From: Rallus limicola | Taxonomy: Eukaryota; Chordata; Aves; Gruiformes; Rallidae | DNA: 64,000 nt | Assembly: GCA_022605955.1 (NCBI GenBank) | Contig: JAKCOZ010000003.1 | Span: 52,886,179-52,950,178 of the forward strand | Direction: 5' to 3' | Part shown: one piece after another, positions 1 to 11,845 of the stretch | Layout: every line of letters starts with the position of its first letter | How positions within the stretch are numbered: position 1 is the first letter of the stretch | The notes under the pieces: generated by a model | Seen by the model: only the letters and a program-made list of their open reading frames with translations | What the model was told of the DNA's origin: nothing | Database searches by the model: none | Translations under genes and position numbers: made by a program

Positions 1-87
1 TCAACACTGTTTTCAACACAAATCCAAAACACAGCCCCAAACTAGCTACTCTGAGAAAAATCAAGTCTATCCCAACTAAAACCAGCA
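1..87 (-). mobile_element. ERV LTR, type A, 5' end only (cut by window edge)
   Basis: On the plus strand this is the complement of the start of a common avian retroviral LTR whose sense strand begins TGTGCTGGTTTTGGC and ends in GGGGTTAAACCA. The visible part contains aacactgttttcaacac, then aaatccaaaacacagcccc, and it stops at aaccagca, matching the LTR terminus. The rest of the element lies left of the window. Because the other end is missing, no target duplication can be checked and solo LTR versus provirus cannot be decided. A second copy of this family is at 29472-29820. Confidence 0.72.
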
Positions 88-2267
88 TATAGTCACACAT
101 CACCCTGAAATTACACCTGCATATGTTAATACTTGCATGTGTGGATAGAAGGGCCTATGTCAGGGGTCAAATGTAATAACTATGCTAGAATATATGAAAC
201 ATAAAAGACAAATTTCAGTTAACTTAAGCCATACAAACATACAAAAATTAAGCTTTGGACAGTTGCAAAGCTCAGTGTCTGCCTAGATCTGAGCCCTTGA
301 TAATGTTTGTTACCTAACAGTAGAAAGGATTGCTGAATGGGGACTAGATGTTTCACAACAGGCATTACACCTCTTATCATACCCCTGCACTCCCCCATTC
401 GTAAAGACTGGGGTTGGTGTGAACTGATAAAGCTATCCCATGTTCCCCATTAGCGATATTCTCCAATCTTTCCCATGATTCATTCAACTTCTGTTGTATC
501 CATTGGCAGTGGAGTATCCTGGATAGCAGGATACTAAAGCAAACTGTCTTGGGTAGCAGTGAAACTTCCAGAAAATGCTTGGATGTTAAACAGCTCAAGC
601 TTTTATGAAAATTCACAAGCCTCCAGACAGCACTGACATCTGCAGAATTTTAACATCTTGTGATAAGCTAAAGTTCAATTTGCAGTGGTTTGTTTTTTTT
701 TAAGACTGGAATTTAAAATGAAAGTAGATGGTGATTTCCAGTAACTATCTGAACTGGCTGCAAGACTAAAGATAGTCTCATAAGATCTGGGTGGAGTGTA
801 TGTGTGTGAGAGAAATGTATAAATAAGCTCCTGACAGCTGTTGAAAGCTCAAAAATTCAGAAGAACAAAATGTTGTCTTTCTTACAGCAGCAGAAGTTAA
901 GATACAGGGGACATCCTATTTGCAGGGTTTAAAAAGCCACATGGGATTCATAGTTATCCTGTCCTATCTGAACATTACGAAAAGTGAAACACCACCTGCA
1001 CACCTAGGTCCTTCTACTGTGTCAGTCATTGTACAATGCTCTTCCTGCTCCAAAGGCTTCACCCAGGGAGCGATCTGTGATGACTCTGAGCAAAGAGCAT
1101 CAGCATCTGGGCTGCAGTCCTTGGGATGCTTTTGCTCTTAGGAATTGCATTGCCTCTCCCGGCATCTGGGAGGGGAGAAGGACGCCACTGATTGCAAGCC
1201 TTACTGGTACAAATGCTTAAGAACAGACAAACAGACATCATTTCCACATCCCTGTGACTAGTGGATGGATGATTAATACACACTGGTATGGTTGGATGTT
1301 TTATTATACCTGACACAACATTAATTGCAGTTGGTACCAGGGCTGTAAATGGAGTTAATGATGATGTACATGATGTTCTTGACTCTGGTCACTTTAAACA
1401 GGTGTCCAGCCTCTGGCCAGTGCATTATAACCCCTCTTACAGTCGACCTTTTGTGCCACCCTTCACATCACTGAAGAAAATGGGAACATCTGATTGCAAT
1501 CCTAGGCAAATGTAAGTCAAACTGAGACTGGGAAGGGGTAAAGAGAAGTGTGCTCTCAAGTATTTCTATTTCTCAGTACCCAACTCGATACTCAGAACTT
1601 GGTCTTAACAGGCAAGAGATTAAATGAAGTGAAAATTGCCGCTATGAGTGGCAAGTCCTGCAGTGGTAGGAATTCCTCTGAATGGACTGGAGACAGAGAC
1701 CATGTTGCTGCTGGAAAGAGGGCCTGGAACTGTTTCCCAAGGCAGGGCTACCACCTGCACAGCCAGTTTGTGGACACCACAAGAAGTTAAATTGCACCTG
1801 GGAGGAGGAGGATGAGGCAAAAGAGACTTGTGCAGTATGACTTAGCTCTGAGGAATGTTGCAACTCAAGGGCCCTCAAATTTTGAATTCCTTCTTCAGCA
1901 CAAACCCTGACAAGCAAGCATAAAAAGACATTTAATCCATTTTTAAACTGGACTTCATTTGATCAGTTCAGTAAAATTTTGAGGGGTTGTTCCATTTCTA
2001 GCATCTGCATGAGCAAATCCAAATATGGGTGTTGGTGAAAGAGAAAAAGAAAGTTACTCAGACTTGCTGGTTCCTTTCCCTAGTTTATTCTGCTTTGTAC
2101 TTGTAAGGTTACATTTTCTCAATAACCAAAATACAGAATTTTAAAAGAAAAATGAAGCATTGTCTGAAGTGCCTTCTGAAGTTCATCTGAAATGAATTCT
2201 GGGAGAAATTATTACAAAACCCTCATGTTCAAAAGCTTTATATTCAAACACTGACCACAAAGCCTGC
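88..2267. other. Non-coding stretch, nothing identified
   Basis: AT-rich single-copy-looking DNA. Open frames are short (under 95 codons), overlap on both strands and show no recognisable domain. No CR1 or LTR signature was seen. Confidence 0.5.
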
Positions 2268-2378
2268 CATCCAAATTCTGATCTCAGAGCAGCATAAATC
2301 TAGTGTAATACCCATGATTTTGGTGGAGCTACTCCAGATTTACACAGCAGTAACTGGGAATTGAACTTGGAACCTTGC
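2268..2378. repeat. Ancient palindromic interspersed repeat (amniote relic)
   Basis: The segment runs caaattctgatctcag, then a weak cagcataaatctagtgtaa, then tggtggagctactccag, then atttacacagcagtaact, ending near gggaattgaacttgg. This order (attctgatctcag, acaccagtgtaaatct, ttcaatggagctactcc, agatttacaccagtgtaact) is a pattern I know from old interspersed repeats shared by turtles, crocodilians and birds. It is partly self-complementary, so orientation is not assigned. Divergence is high. Confidence 0.45.
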
Positions 2379-3380
2379 CTTAAATTTTGTCCAAAAATGT
2401 GAAAGTAGAAAAAAGTACTCTTTTGACATGGAGTCCCACAGGAATTCAGAGGGTCATCACATTGAATCATTTTCCCAATTGCTTACCATGCCTTCCCGCA
2501 AGGAAAAAAAAGCAACTCATACAACCCTCAGTGTTCTGTCAGCTAAGCTAGAACTAGAAAAATAAAGCATGAAGCAAGTATGTTTGCTTAACATACGCTT
2601 ACACATATTAAACATATGTGTGAAACATTTACAGTGTGACACATTTGATAACCTTCTTTACAGTAGTACTGTGAACAAAAATTCATTATTTTCAAAAACT
2701 TTTTAAATGTGCAGGTGAAGTATGACAGCTATCACATTAATAATCATCATAAAAGGTCTTTAAGTTAATAGCAGAACTCTGGGTAAGTGCTCTTTGATCT
2801 TTGCTAAGATTGAAGGCTCAGGTTTAGAGTGCTGAGGGAATCTCTGGTGAATATCTAGTACCCAGGATGTGGTTAGAGGGCTCAGCATCCTTCATAGCAA
2901 TGCTTTAGTGTGAGAGCCTGTCTGTGCAGGGACTTATCCCTGATTAACTCCATGTGTGGACACTCCTATTCCAGAATAGTGGGTGGAGAACAAGGCTTTA
3001 GGCTGGAGAAGCATTGTCTCCCTCTCAGTATTATACTTGGCCATGACCCCAGTGATGGGTCTACACATCTGCTGAAGAAGCTGAGGACAATCTGGCAAGT
3101 GAATAGAAGGACTGCCTCCCCAGGCAGTAGAAAGGACCCATAAGCTGGGGTGATCTCTGAAACAAAAGCCTGGCATGATTGCTTTTATATACAGCAGTGT
3201 GGCAAGCTTCCCCAAATTGCTATGCATGAGAATGAAGATTGGAACCAGCTGCGTCAACATGTGCCATAAATAGAATATATTTCTCAGGAAAACAGCCAGC
3301 AAAAATAGAGTATAATAATCTTCAGATCAGTATTTGCATATTACTAATGCCAGAATGAGTATGAAACGGGACATTGGAAT
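2379..3380. other. Non-coding stretch, nothing identified
   Basis: AT-rich up to about 2.8 kb, then mixed composition. The open frames near 2.9-3.3 kb lie antisense to each other and resemble no known protein. Confidence 0.45.
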
Positions 3381-3527
3381 TGTCTCCTTCTCTGGAGACA
3401 TTCAAAACCTGCCTGGGTGGATGCGTTCCTGTGGGATTTAGTCTGGGTGATCCTGCCCTGGCAGGGAGGCTGGTCTAGATGATCTTTCCAAGTCCCTTCC
3501 AATTTGTAACGTACTGTGATTTTGTGA
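3381..3527 (+). mobile_element. CR1 LINE 3' end fragment
   Basis: A 5'-truncated copy of the CR1 3' UTR. It begins in the conserved ctggagacattcaaaacc segment, continues through gatcctgccctggcaggg and ggtctagatgatctttcca, and ends in octamer-like tail units (actgtgat, tttgtga). CR1 inserts are typically truncated at the 5' end by incomplete reverse transcription and make no clear target duplication, consistent with what is seen. Confidence 0.88.
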
Positions 3528-5157
3528 AAAGGATTATTTTTATTAGAAGAGCAAAGCATTAAGAGGGATGTTGACTGTGGTATTAGGGCACTACAAGCCT
3601 TAACAGAGGAAAGGCAAGTCTGTGACAACAGATGAAAATACAAGAACAGCATTATGATTATTTGGAATAGCTTGAATCAATAGACCCCTGAAGAGCTTAG
3701 GCCGGAATCCACCCACTGTGGCACGTAGCCAAGATGAGTATATAAACTTCAAAAATCCTTTAAGGAAGCAGTTCAGAAAACTGAATGAAAAAGAGACTAA
3801 TGTGCTTTATTAGAATCTTTTCTGCTGGACCGTGGACTCTAAATGGTGGATCCCCAAAGGAAAGACACAGCCCGGCCCAACACACAAAGCTGTAACATTC
3901 TCTGGTTTCGTTTTTTGCAGTATGCATTGCTGGGTGTTTTCATCATTGTTACTAGAGGGACGCTTGATCCTGCAGAGGCACACACCTTACAACAGTTGGG
4001 TCATGTCATTACAGGAGCATCTGCCATGGAAGAGGGAAATGAAAGCCAAGGCCATCACATTTTCATTGCTTCTTTGGGATACTGAGGTCTACACATCTAT
4101 GAATTTTTACTTCCCAGTTCTGCAGGGAAAGACATAGGCACAACAGATAGTCTGTTTTATTGAGATATTTTCATAGGGAATAAGATTTCTATTTACTCTA
4201 TACACACTAGAGAAATTGGCTCTGCCTAAAAAAAATAAGGCAAGCAGGGGATTTCAGAGCCGTCTTACTCTCTGAAATAGTTTTATCACCTCTGTGCATG
4301 CAAATCTCAAAAGTGATTGTTACTGTCTGTAAGTAGATTGGCTTTATTGTTATGCTGAGCAGCAGAAGAGGAATGTGGATTTACAGTGAAGGTGGTGAAT
4401 GGGCAGGCAGCCAGTCCAGTGGTGCCGCTGCAGACTGATAGCATTGCTCACATCTCTTGTGTTAGGCTTGAGTAGCTAATTAATTTGCTAGAGTAGCACA
4501 CAGTATTGCCCAGGTGTGAAGATAATCACAAACTGTTAAATTCGCTAGGCTGTGATTAAAGATAGTAAAATAATTATTTGTTTTAAGCAATTCACCTTAT
4601 TATGCATCTAACACTCCAGTTGCCTGGGAATTAAACAGAAACAAAAGGTGATTTCAGTTTCCTTTTCTTCACTTGCAGTTGTTTCACTAATATAATGCAT
4701 GTGTATATTTTTGTGTTTAGTTTTGAATAGTCTATGGAATGTTGTGCTATTTATGATTGCTTTTGAGACCATCAAAGTCATATGTTGTCACTTCATTCTG
4801 TAAACATGGGTGTGTGCATGTGTCTGAGTGCCACCAACTGGAGTCAGACCACTTGTCATTGGGCCTGTGTGTCTGTGGGGCCAGCAACTAGGGCAAGTGA
4901 GGATATGCAAATGAAGTGTGGGATTACTAGTGAGTTTCAAGTAGAACACCTTGGTCAATAGGTCAAGTGGACTGGGAGCCACTCTGGCAGAAGTTTCTCC
5001 TGGAAAGTTTCTACTGAAGCATATGGTCCAGTACTGTCACCTGATGTTACCAGGTGTGGTTCATATTTATAATGCTGTACTCAAGAAGGTGTCTTATTTC
5101 TAATTTTTCCTTCATGGAGAGACTATTGATATATAGTGTTATCAGGCAATTTATAGA
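3528..5157. other. Non-coding stretch between CR1 copies
   Basis: No gene signature. It includes AT-rich tracts around 4.5-4.75 kb and a small 9-bp hairpin near 4242-4270 (atttcagag facing ctctgaaat). Nothing else was recognised. Confidence 0.45.
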
Positions 5158-5420
5158 AATAGGGGTAACAGTTTTAAACTAGAAGGAGCAGATTTGGATT
5201 AGCCATTAGGAAGAAATTCTTCCCTGTGTGGGTGATGAGGCCCTGGCACAGGCTGCCCAGAGAAGCTGTGGCTGCCCCTTCCCTGGCAGTGTTTAAGGCC
5301 AGGCTGGATGGGGCTTTGGGCAGCCTGGGCTAGTGGAGGGTGTCCCTGCCCATGGCAGGGTCTTGGAAATAGGTGATTGTTGAGGTCCCTTCCAACCCAA
5401 ACAGTTCTGTGATTCTGTGA
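5158..5420 (+). mobile_element. CR1 LINE 3' end fragment
   Basis: The fragment reads aacagttttaaactagaag, aggaagaaattcttccctg, ggcacaggctgcccagagaa, gtttaaggccaggctgga, tgggcagcctgggctagtgg and cccatggcaggg, and ends in ttccaacccaaacagttctgtgattctgtga. This is the CR1 3' UTR in plus orientation with two tail octamers. The wording differs from the 3381-3527 and 6178-6876 copies, so it belongs to a different CR1 subfamily. Confidence 0.92.
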
Positions 5421-6177
5421 ACCATACTATTACAACATGAAGTGAAGCATCTGATTTCAAAGCCTTTGAAAAAAAAGAGATTAAAAAAAAAAGGGTTTTT
5501 TTTAAATAAAAGATACAAAAAACCCAGAGCTGTCTAAAGAAGGGTATTAAAGGTACTGGTATCATTAGATCACATAGAGAGTCCAGGTGAATGATTTCAG
5601 TGGGTTATTCTTGTTCCCAAAGGAAGTTGGATTTGACAGCTTAGTTTCTTCCTATCATCCAGTTATACTACCATTCCTATATCCCAGAGCTAGCAGAGCA
5701 AACAAGCAACTGCTGAAATCAGGTCAAGAGGCCTAAGGAGTATTTCCTAGACAAAGAAAGAAAAGGAAAATCCATAACTGAATACTTAATACTTTGTATT
5801 TTAAGACCTGATCTTTCAAGGATTGATATAATTCTTTTGAACACCTGGTGACAACACTTTATTCATAGTTGATGGAAGTTATCTCACCTTATGAATGCTT
5901 TGAGCTAATGGCTCTTTCTGTCACTATAGCAATAGATGACAGAGTAGAAAGAAGTGAGTTTAAGATTTAATATTCTTATTTCCAAAGGTGGCCAATTGCA
6001 TCTAAAGTGTGTTTCTCTTCACTAGTGCTGGGGTTATTTGTTCACCTGAAGACATATTCATTGTCAGTACCAAAAGACTGTCAAGACAATCATTTATTGT
6101 ACAACTTGCCCTCGAGGAAGAAGTTTGCTTGTCATGCCAAGCTTTTAGTTTAGTTTCTTATTAAGAAATGTACAGAA
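5421..6177. other. Non-coding stretch between CR1 copies
   Basis: A-rich run (about 5468-5520) after the CR1 tail, then unremarkable AT-rich sequence. No gene or repeat family was recognised. Confidence 0.4.
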
Positions 6178-6876
6178 CAACCCCAGGTGCCAGTATAGGC
6201 TGGGACTGGCCTGTTGGTGAGAGGGACCTGGGGTTCCTAGGGGACAGCAGGATGACCATGGCTAAGAAGGCCAATGGTATCCTGGGTGTATTAGAAGGGG
6301 TGTGGTTAGTAGGTCAAGAGAGGTCCTTCTCCCACTCTACTCTGCCCTGGTGAGACCTCATCTGGAATATTGTGTCCAGTTCTGGGCCCCTCAGGTCAAG
6401 AAGGACATAGAACTCCTAGAAAGAGCCCAGCACAGGGCTACCAAGATGATGAAGTGGAACACCTTCCTTATGAGGAGAGGCTGAGGGAGCTGGGCCTCTT
6501 TAGCTTGGAGAAGAGGAGACTGAGGGGTGACCCATATTAATGCTTGTAAATATGTAAAGGGTGAGAGTCAGGAGGATGGAGCCAGGCTCTTCTCAGTGAC
6601 GGCCAGTGACAGGACCAGGGGCAAAAGGTGCAAGCTGGAGCACAGGAAGTTCCATGTGAAAGTAAGGAGAAACTTTCACTGTGAGGGTGGCAGAGCACTG
6701 GGACAGGCTGCCCAGAGAGGCTGTGGAGTCTCCTTTGGAAACATTTGAAACCCACCTGGATGTGTTCCTGTGTGATTTAGTCTAGGTGATCATGCTCTGG
6801 CAGGGGGGGTTGGACTAGATGATCTTTCAAGGTCCCTTACCATTCCTAATATTCTGTGATTCTGTGGTTCTGTGAT
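6178..6876 (+). mobile_element. CR1 LINE 3' end, ~0.7 kb
   Basis: The longest plus-strand CR1 here. It starts in the C-terminal end of ORF2: the frame encodes [20 protein letters not shown] near 6302-6360, then a block like [20 protein letters not shown], both hallmarks of the CR1 ORF2 end. The frame is broken after about 6480. The 3' UTR follows (gtggcagagcactgggacag, ttggactagatgatctttca), ending in attctgtgattctgtgg-type octamers. It is a dead, 5'-truncated copy. Confidence 0.93.
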
Positions 6877-6924
6877 TACATAAACTGAGTCACCTTTGCT
6901 AGGTGATTGAGGAGCCTTTTCATA

Positions 6925-6972
6925 AGAATAATAATTTCATAGAATAATAATTTCATAGAATCATAATTTCAC
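6925..6972. repeat. 16-bp tandem repeat, 3 units
   Basis: Unit agaataataatttcat occurs at 6925-6940 and 6941-6956 exactly, with a third copy at 6957-6972 carrying two changes. It lies about 50 bp downstream of the CR1 tail. Confidence 0.8.
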
Positions 6973-8910
6973 AGAATCTCTAAAAGAATCTTTTATTTAT
7001 CTTGTATTTTAAATAGGCATTTATATTTTTTTCTTCAGGAGATTTTGAGCCTTATTAGCCTGATTATCCTTTGTTTCCTGGGAGGCATTTTCTGTTGTGA
7101 CCTTAGCTGTTAGAAATTCTCCAGGCAAAATATAGAGTTTGCATTATATTAATTTGTCTATCTGCATTTGATTGATGACACAATGAAGCCCTTAAAGAAG
7201 CTATTATTTTGATCTGGCTGTATTTAATATTTCACTGTGGCAATTCCCACTGTGAAGTAATGAACATGCTTCTGAAACAGTTGGGCTACATTCTGTGCTT
7301 CAGATGTTGCACAGAGAAACACCTTGTTTGTAACAAGGGGACAGACACATAGAGAGAGGCTCATGCTAGTCATAGCCTGAATATATTAACAATATATAAC
7401 AAATAAAATCCTAGAGAGAGGAATGGATATCACCCAATACGCTTGGAAAGTTCCTGTCTTGCGCCGTTGGGTATTTCACATGCTAAGAAAGTAGTCTGTA
7501 GCACCACTTCTGAGGTAGATATCTACCAAGTGTGAGATGTAACAAATTGGCAGTTCACCAGCTGACAACAACCAGCAAACACTCTTTACAGTTAGTTTGC
7601 ACCTGCATCTGAACGCACGGATTACTTTTTTGTTTACCAAAAGTGTCTGCAAGGTTCTGGGGTAATTTAAAAATTCATGAAACCTTGCACATCTGGAATA
7701 CATGGACCAGCCATGACTAAGTGTATCAGCAAACCTTCCATGAGAGGTGGTGGCTTTTTTCTTATTGTAAGTTGAGAGTTATGCATGTTTTCATATGCGT
7801 TTGTAGGGAATAGAAAACAGTAGAGTTTTCCTAGAGAACCTCTCTTTATTTCCTTCCATACCACGGGAGCCACTGTGTCCAAGTTGGTACAACAGGCTTC
7901 GGACCTAAGCAGGTTTTAATTAAATCCGACGTAAGCGTTGCACACTAATGGCTTGTTTATTTCATGATTTATGTTCACAAGAATGCCACAGCACCAGTCT
8001 CTGTGACTGAGCTAGACACGACTGGAGCTGTCATGCTCCAAGACCTCTTACATTCAAGCTTCTTCAAGCCTTTAACTAGCCTGGCACTCTTCTACACATT
8101 TGTTTCAGGGCAGAGGTGTATTACTGGCTGAAGTTTTGAAAGCTGCAGAATTTTACCTTTAGAAATGTAACTGTAGCAATTTCCGAGGGAAGCATTTGCT
8201 CATAAAACTCAGCAGAAACAAGGGACAGTGGTACCCCAAGTTTTTACATGCCTTCCAGGCACTGTCTCTATGAGCAATGGGATTTGATATTTGGCCTCTC
8301 TGTTTATCACATGCTGGTTTTGTTATCCAAGTAGTTGATGTTTTTGTCAGATGTCTTTCAAAGGGAACTAAATCAGACATTCCGCTCCACTGCCCGAAGG
8401 ACCTCATTAGGTCCCAGACCCATACATGATCCTTGCCTGCAAGTGTGTCACCAAGAGAGTACACAAAGGAGAGGCTTCAGGTCAACAGGAGTTCCTGCAG
8501 CACTAAGGCATGCATTTATGCTCCTTGATCTAATCACTACCCACTAACTCTGGTAAACTGAGTAACATAAATAGCATTCTTTGAATGACACTTGCAGTGT
8601 ATTCTGTTAACTTACAGAATGCAAGTCATGTTATAACACTACCTACAAGGCATGGAAACCTCTCTAAAGCTGATACAAAGGCAGATGATGCAATCTCTTT
8701 TAGAAGGTGGTGGGCCAAGTTCCTTTGTACTCCAACTCCACTGAAGGCCATAGAAGTAACCAAGGGATGAATTAAGTGCCATGGTAATTTCTAAAGATCA
8801 TTGCTCAGATCTAGTGCAATATATCCTCTGAATGTATCATGCCAGTGAAGACACATGGAGTTTGGTTCATGTGCTAAGTTCACCCTGTGGAAACGTGGGG
8901 AATCCCAAGA
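6973..8910. other. Non-coding stretch, nothing firmly identified
   Basis: AT-rich. The part at about 7100-7270 has the balanced, repeat-free look of a conserved non-coding element, but conservation cannot be judged from one sequence. Open frames are up to about 100 codons and unrelated to known proteins. Confidence 0.35.
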
Positions 8911-8962
8911 AATCTGTGCTGTCCACCTCTGAGCCATTGCTCAGAGGTGGACAGCACAGATT
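8911..8962. repeat. Perfect 24-bp inverted repeat with 4-nt loop
   Basis: Left arm 8911-8934 starts aatctgtgctgtccacct; loop catt is 8935-8938; right arm 8939-8962 ends with the exact complement. All 24 positions pair. Flanking bases do not extend the pairing. Whether it is a cruciform-forming palindrome, a templated inversion or a sequencing foldback artefact cannot be told from the sequence. Confidence 0.95.
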
Positions 8963-10999
8963 GCATCCAAAAGAGACTTTACTAAAATACATCGTCCTTT
9001 CCTACTCTTTAGTTGCTTGTTTCTTTCTCTTTTAACCAAATGTACTTAAAATTCTCTATTGGTCTTTCAAATAACCCAAGTTTTGCTGTCAGCTCCATAA
9101 CTTCAATGAAAACCAAATAGAAAATATTTAATTTGAAATGTTCTTTGACATATTAACTTGAGTGTACAGCTGTCTTTGCCACAACAGAGTGACTGCTCTG
9201 TTTTCAGTGTTTTGCCATCTGATGAGCTGGAACTGTTCATGATAGCATTAGCTTGTGGTCAGGTCTTATGTTTCAGAACAGCAAGGCACCAGGCTCTTTC
9301 TATACTTTACTGCAATGGCTGGGCAGTCAGGAGGTTAGCACCAAGGAGGGCTGATAGGATACACCTAATTCTATGACAGGTTTTCATTCCTAAGGTGTGT
9401 TCAGTACAAGGGGTTAGCTTGGGTTTAGGACCAGGGATGACAGGCTTAAAAAAGCGTATATTTGTTGTCAGGTCTTGCAGTGTCCATGGGACTGTTGATG
9501 ACACCAGTGAGCAGATGACATACAGCCAATGGTGAGCACAGACCTGTGCAGCTGGTATCAAAATGCCTAAAATCCACACATTCTTTCTCTTGGGAAATGA
9601 CTAAGATCCAACCTTTTAAGGGCCTAGCTGCATGGCTCTAACTTATGTCCCCAGTCAGAGTTCCTATATGGGATTCAAGTCTTTTTGAAAAGTGACAAAA
9701 TCTTGCCAGCGCTTTGTGCCAAGGAGGATAGCTCTTTTAGAAATGTGCCATGTTTAAAACAGTATCAAGAGGACACAGATCTGTCCCTTCATGCTCAAGA
9801 TGTCACAGGTAAGGCACACAGATGCTTTGCTGAAGAGGAAATGGAGGATGTGGTTTCACAAAATGGGGTGAGCAGATCTAACATCTCATCCCTTTCAAAG
9901 GGGAAATCTCATTCCCTTCCTCTGTGTCCGGCATGGCTGGTTGCTGCTTCCGTCCTTTTCTTTGTCCTACGTCTGGCACTCACATGGAGTCCTAGTCAGA
10001 CAATTCAGCTCTCATGGTCAGGGCAAGGGATACAACAGCAAGCTGTAGCTCAGCAGTCAGAGCTGAGGTTTACCTTAAAATAAAGGTCTACAAATGCATC
10101 ACATGAATTACGGATTTACTTACAGAAAAGATGACCCTACCAAGGAGGAAAAATACTCCATATTTTGATTGGTAGCCCATAATGCCCCATACCTTTCTAA
10201 GTACCCCAGTAGAGATGAGGTACCACATCCTTTCCCACACACTGTGTATCCTGTGTAAGGAGCACCCTGTCACCAACTGATGGATGTGACCTCCCCATTG
10301 CCTGCAACTCTCAGGAACTTGTCTTCACCATTCTAGCCACAATATCACTCTTCCCTGAGTTCATATCCTGATGAATTGTTGGCAAAGGAAGTTTCAGGCG
10401 AATCCATCAATACAACTTTTAAAAAAATGCACTTATATTTGAGATGTGAAATGATCTTTTAAAAAACACATATAATTTACTAGTTTATCTTTATACCTTA
10501 CAAATTCTCAACCACAGATCTTTAGGTCTGTTTCAGTTTTTCCATTCTCAATCCTGAGCATAGAAATAATTTGTCTGCCCCGCTCTCTTGTGTATTTGTA
10601 ATGATTGCAACATCAGCGTAGGCTTTTCGGTTCTCAAAAATCAGGTTTAGCCACAAATTTAAAGACCAACACCAGTGTGTGAATTTGTGTACAGATCAGA
10701 ACTCTCAGAGAAGTCTTGTGGTTCAAGATTAATCTTGGATAAAATTACTCTTTGACCAAGCAAAGATAGCACACTGGCATCAGTAGCTGTTTCCTAGTCC
10801 TGGCACACAATCGGGTAGCCATCAAATGCAAGGGTCAATCTGATAAACACTAGAAATTCAGGTCAGTTGATTCAGAGTGAGGTAAAATTATCCCTTCTGT
10901 TTCTGGCATAGAAAGGGGAGGGTCATCTCTTTTCCTGGGCCAAGTAACTCAAATTCACATATTCACATATTCACAAAACGGTAGGGAAGCCACAGACCA
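8963..10999. other. Non-coding stretch, nothing identified
   Basis: Contains a 132-codon plus-strand frame (9685-10083) with no domain, no supporting splice or poly(A) context and no similarity I recognise. I treat it as chance. The rest is AT-rich and featureless. Confidence 0.4.
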
Positions 11000-11261
11000 C
11001 AACGAGGTCTCCCCTCAGTCTCCTCTTCCCCAGGCTGCACAGTGCAAGGGACTTCAGTCTCTCCTAGTAAAACTTCTCCTCCAGACTCATCACCATACTT
11101 GTTGCCCTCTGAACACTCTCTACAATAGTTTTGTGTCCCTCTTGTACTGTGGTGCCCAGAACTGCACACAGTACTCAAGGTGAGGCCACAGGAGCACGGT
11201 GTAGAACAAGACAATCACCTCCCTCGGCCAGCTGCAGCCCAGGGAAGTGGCCACAGCACCC
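11000..11261 (-). mobile_element. CR1 LINE fragment (ORF2 end)
   Basis: The plus strand shows the complement of CR1: gaggtctcccctcagtctcc, tcctcttccccaggctgcac, gttgccctctgaacactctc, gtggtgcccagaactgcaca and cagtactcaaggtgaggcc. These correspond to the end of ORF2 and the start of the 3' UTR. The true CR1 tail is missing on the left, so the copy is damaged at both ends. Confidence 0.85.
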
Positions 11262-11401
11262 AGCTTGACCGAGTTGAAGAATCATCTGGACGATGTGCTC
11301 AGTCCCGTGCTCTCACTTGTCTGGCCTTGTGTGGAGCCAGGAGTTGGACTCGATGATCCTTATGGGTCTTTTCCAACTCGGGACATTCTGTGGTTCTATG
11401 A
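11262..11401 (+). mobile_element. CR1 LINE 3' tail, opposite orientation
   Basis: The segment reads gagttgaagaatcatctgga, cgatgtgctcagtc, then ggagttggactcgatgatcc and tatgggtcttttccaactcg, and ends in attctgtggttctatga. This is the 3' end of a CR1 subfamily different from the plus-strand tails at 3.4 and 6.2 kb. It abuts minus-strand CR1 DNA on both sides. Confidence 0.85.
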
Positions 11402-11845
11402 CCTCTAGAGATCATCTTGTCCAGCTCCACCCTCCTAGCCAGAGCAGGATCACTTACTGCAGGCTGCACAGTATCATGTTCATGTTTTGAACCTCTCCAA
11501 GGGAAGGAGACTCTACAAAGTCTCTGGGCAGCCTGTCCCAGTGCTCTGCCACCCTCAGAGGAAAGAAGTTTCTCCTCATATTCTGACAGAACTTCCTGTG
11601 TTCCAGTTTGTGCCCATTGTCCCTTTGTCCTGTCATTGGGCAACACTGGCCCCATCTTCTATACATCCAGCCTTCAGATATTTATAAGAGCTGATGGGAT
11701 ACCCCCTCAGTCTTCTCCAAGCTAAACAGACCCAGCTCTCTCAGCCTTTCCCTATATAAGAGATGCTCCAGTCCCCTCATCATCCCTGTAGCACTTTTCT
11801 GGACTCTCTCCAGTAGTTCCCTGTCTTCCTGTGTTAAAACAGGAG
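11402..11845 (-). mobile_element. CR1 LINE fragment
   Basis: On the plus strand: cctctagagatcatcttgtc, gggcagcctgtcccagtgct, ctgccaccctcagaggaaag, then tccaagctaaacagacccag, ctctctcagcctttccctat and gcacttttctggactctctc, fading near 11845. This is the complement of a CR1 3' UTR joined to the end of ORF2. The octamer tail expected at its left edge is absent, and the sequence meets the tail of the plus copy directly at 11401/11402. Confidence 0.9.

Noticed and set aside
8911..8962. microRNA precursor or bacterial-type terminator
   Set aside because: The stem is a perfect 24 bp with a 4-nt loop, too short and too perfect for a typical precursor, and bacterial terminators do not apply in this genome.
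9685..10083. 132-codon plus frame with a hydrophobic segment
   Set aside because: One hydrophobic stretch alone is weak evidence; no homology recognised and no transcript signals nearby.
11417..11725. Plus-strand 102-codon frame
   Set aside because: It is antisense to a CR1 fragment.
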